64,000 nucleotides of DNA, from NCBI RefSeq assembly GCF_010993965.1, contig NZ_WIXM01000002.1:310001-374000 (forward strand). The letters run 5' to 3'. The notes beneath the pieces were generated by a model. That model saw only the letters and a list, made by a program, of their open reading frames with translations. It ran no database searches and had not been told where the DNA came from. A program made the position numbers and the translations under genes. Source of the stretch: Gracilibacillus sp. YIM 98692 (GTDB lineage: Bacteria > Bacillota > Bacilli > Bacillales > Amphibacillaceae). Shown here one piece after another: positions 63,170 to 64,000 of this stretch; the first letter of the stretch is position 1, and each line of letters starts with the position of its first letter.

Positions 63170-63940
63170 ATGGATTTGTTTAAACTTCCTTTTAATAAAA
63201 AGAATAGAAAGGCAGAGTCTTCCTTACAGCATAAAGACCAAGGCAGAATACCTAATCATGTTGCGATCATAATGGATGGAAATGGAAGATGGGCTCAAAA
63301 GAGAGGGTTGCCGAGAGTTGCCGGACATAAAGAAGGTATGGACAATATAAAAAAAGTTGTCAGAAAGGCTAATCAATTTGGAATTGAAGTATTAACCATA
63401 TATGCATTTTCTACTGAAAATTGGAAACGGCCAACAGATGAAATTGAATATTTATTAAAATTACCGATAGACTTTCTGCAACACTACTTACCAGAGTTAA
63501 TGGATCGTAATGTAAAAATTCAAACGATCGGTGAGGTAAATGCATTGCCGCAAAGGACAAAAGATGCTATTAAAAGGGCTGTAGATCAAACAACGCATAA
63601 TACAGGGCTAGTCTTAAATATAGCCATTAATTATGGTAGTCGTCATGAAATGATACATTCTGTTAAACAAATATGCCAAGGAGTTATAGATGGTGCATAT
63701 AGTGTAGATGATATAAATGAGGACATGTTAAATGACTATTTGTTTACAGCTGATTTGGGGGATCCAGACTTAATTATTCGAACAAGCGGGGAACTTAGAT
63801 TAAGCAACTTCTTGTTATGGCAGGCTGCTTATTCTGAGTTATGGTTTACTGACATACTGTGGCCCGATTTTGACGGTGAACAGTTTGAGAAAGCGATTTA
63901 CGATTTCCAAAGAAGAAAACGCCGTTATGGCGGAGTATAG
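63170..63940 (+). CDS. uppS: undecaprenyl diphosphate synthase UppS
   Basis: A 256-residue cis-prenyltransferase making the C55 lipid carrier for wall synthesis. The catalytic Asp lies in NHVAIIMDGNGRWAQKRG; FSTENWKRP, LNIAINYGSRHE and DPDLIIRTSGELRLSNFLLWQ (in part) are intact. ATG 63170 has GGAGG seven bases upstream; the in-frame ATG 63149 precedes that site and would add MIDGGYY. cdsA follows 13 bases downstream. Confidence 0.97.
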   Translation: MDLFKLPFNKKNRKAESSLQHKDQGRIPNHVAIIMDGNGRWAQKRGLPRVAGHKEGMDNIKKVVRKANQFGIEVLTIYAFSTENWKRPTDEIEYLLKLPIDFLQHYLPELMDRNVKIQTIGEVNALPQRTKDAIKRAVDQTTHNTGLVLNIAINYGSRHEMIHSVKQICQGVIDGAYSVDDINEDMLNDYLFTADLGDPDLIIRTSGELRLSNFLLWQAAYSELWFTDILWPDFDGEQFEKAIYDFQRRKRRYGGV

Positions 63941-63953
63941 GGTGTGAACAGTT

Positions 63954-64000
63954 TTGAAGATTAGAGTAATAACGGCAATCATTGCTATTTTATTATTTTT
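63954..64000 (+). CDS. cdsA: phosphatidate cytidylyltransferase CdsA, N-terminal start (partial)
   Basis: Only the first 15 codons are in the window: TTG AAG ATT..., reading MKIRVITAIIAILLF, a basic start plus a membrane helix. This and the place right after uppS match CdsA, which makes CDP-diacylglycerol. AGGGTGTG lies about eight bases upstream of the TTG. An alternative GTG at 63943 runs into a stop after six codons. Confidence 0.7.
   Translation, partial: MKIRVITAIIAILLF

Noticed and set aside
1-64000. CRISPR arrays, tRNA/rRNA genes, intact IS elements, prophage or defence systems
   Set aside because: No evenly spaced direct repeats, tRNA-like cloverleafs, transposase or phage genes were seen; the window is conserved housekeeping and motility sequence.

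Overview
The window is a continuous, almost entirely plus-strand stretch of a low-GC Gram-positive chromosome. Gene content and order match the Bacillus subtilis block fakA(yloV)-recG-fapR-plsX-fabDG-acpP-rnc-smc-ftsY-ylxM-ffh-rpsP-ylqC-ylqD-rimM-trmD-rplS-rbgA-rnhB-ylqGH-sucCD-dprA-topA-codV-clpQY-codY-fla/che-rpsB-tsf-pyrH-frr-uppS-cdsA. Protein sequences diverge from B. subtilis and many are acidic, which suggests a Bacillaceae genus outside Bacillus sensu stricto, of the Oceanobacillus/Virgibacillus/Gracilibacillus kind. The genus is an inference. I see no tRNA, rRNA, CRISPR array, intact insertion sequence or prophage.

Layout. 1-6.6 kb: end of fatty-acid kinase fakA, recG, then the lipid regulon fapR-plsX-fabD-fabG-acpP with a FapR operator at its head. 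6.6-15.2 kb: rnc, a gene-poor 0.55-kb gap holding a decayed lipoprotein gene, a small antisense DUF1128 gene, smc, ftsY, ylxM, ffh, rpsP and khpA. 15.2-22.2 kb: ylqD, rimM, trmD, rplS (with an L19 leader), lepB, rbgA, rnhB and the ylqG-ylqH pair. 22.2-31.7 kb: sucCD, dprA, topA, xerC(codV), hslVU and codY. 31.8-59.8 kb: the complete fla/che operon from flgB to a swrB-like gene, with many overlapping start/stop codons, covering basal body, export gate, hook, switch complex, chemotaxis signalling and sigD. A DUF342/FapA gene lies between sigD and swrB. 59.8-64 kb: rpsB (structured leader), tsf, pyrH, frr, uppS and the first codons of cdsA.

How it works together. The first third couples membrane lipid synthesis, RNA processing, chromosome condensation and SRP targeting. 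All three SRP-type GTPases (FtsY, Ffh, FlhF) lie in the window. The middle holds succinyl-CoA synthetase, the HslVU protease and CodY. The last half builds and steers flagella.

Most notable non-canonical features: (1) a family of four ~110-160-bp double-hairpin intergenic repeats, two in each orientation, with ends that overlap or supply stop codons and a pair that brackets ylqGH; (2) the ylqG-ylqH pair, which looks like a second FliK-C/FlhB-C switch module outside the flagellar operon; (3) swrD, whose only good Shine-Dalgarno lies 37 nt upstream but is brought to ~9 nt by an intervening hairpin; (4) RbgA with MKED in place of the NKxD guanine-recognition motif; (5) HslV without the N-terminal Ser used by B. 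subtilis ClpQ; (6) three palindromes upstream of the flgB promoter; (7) absence of sdaAB-sdaAA and trmFO from their usual positions.
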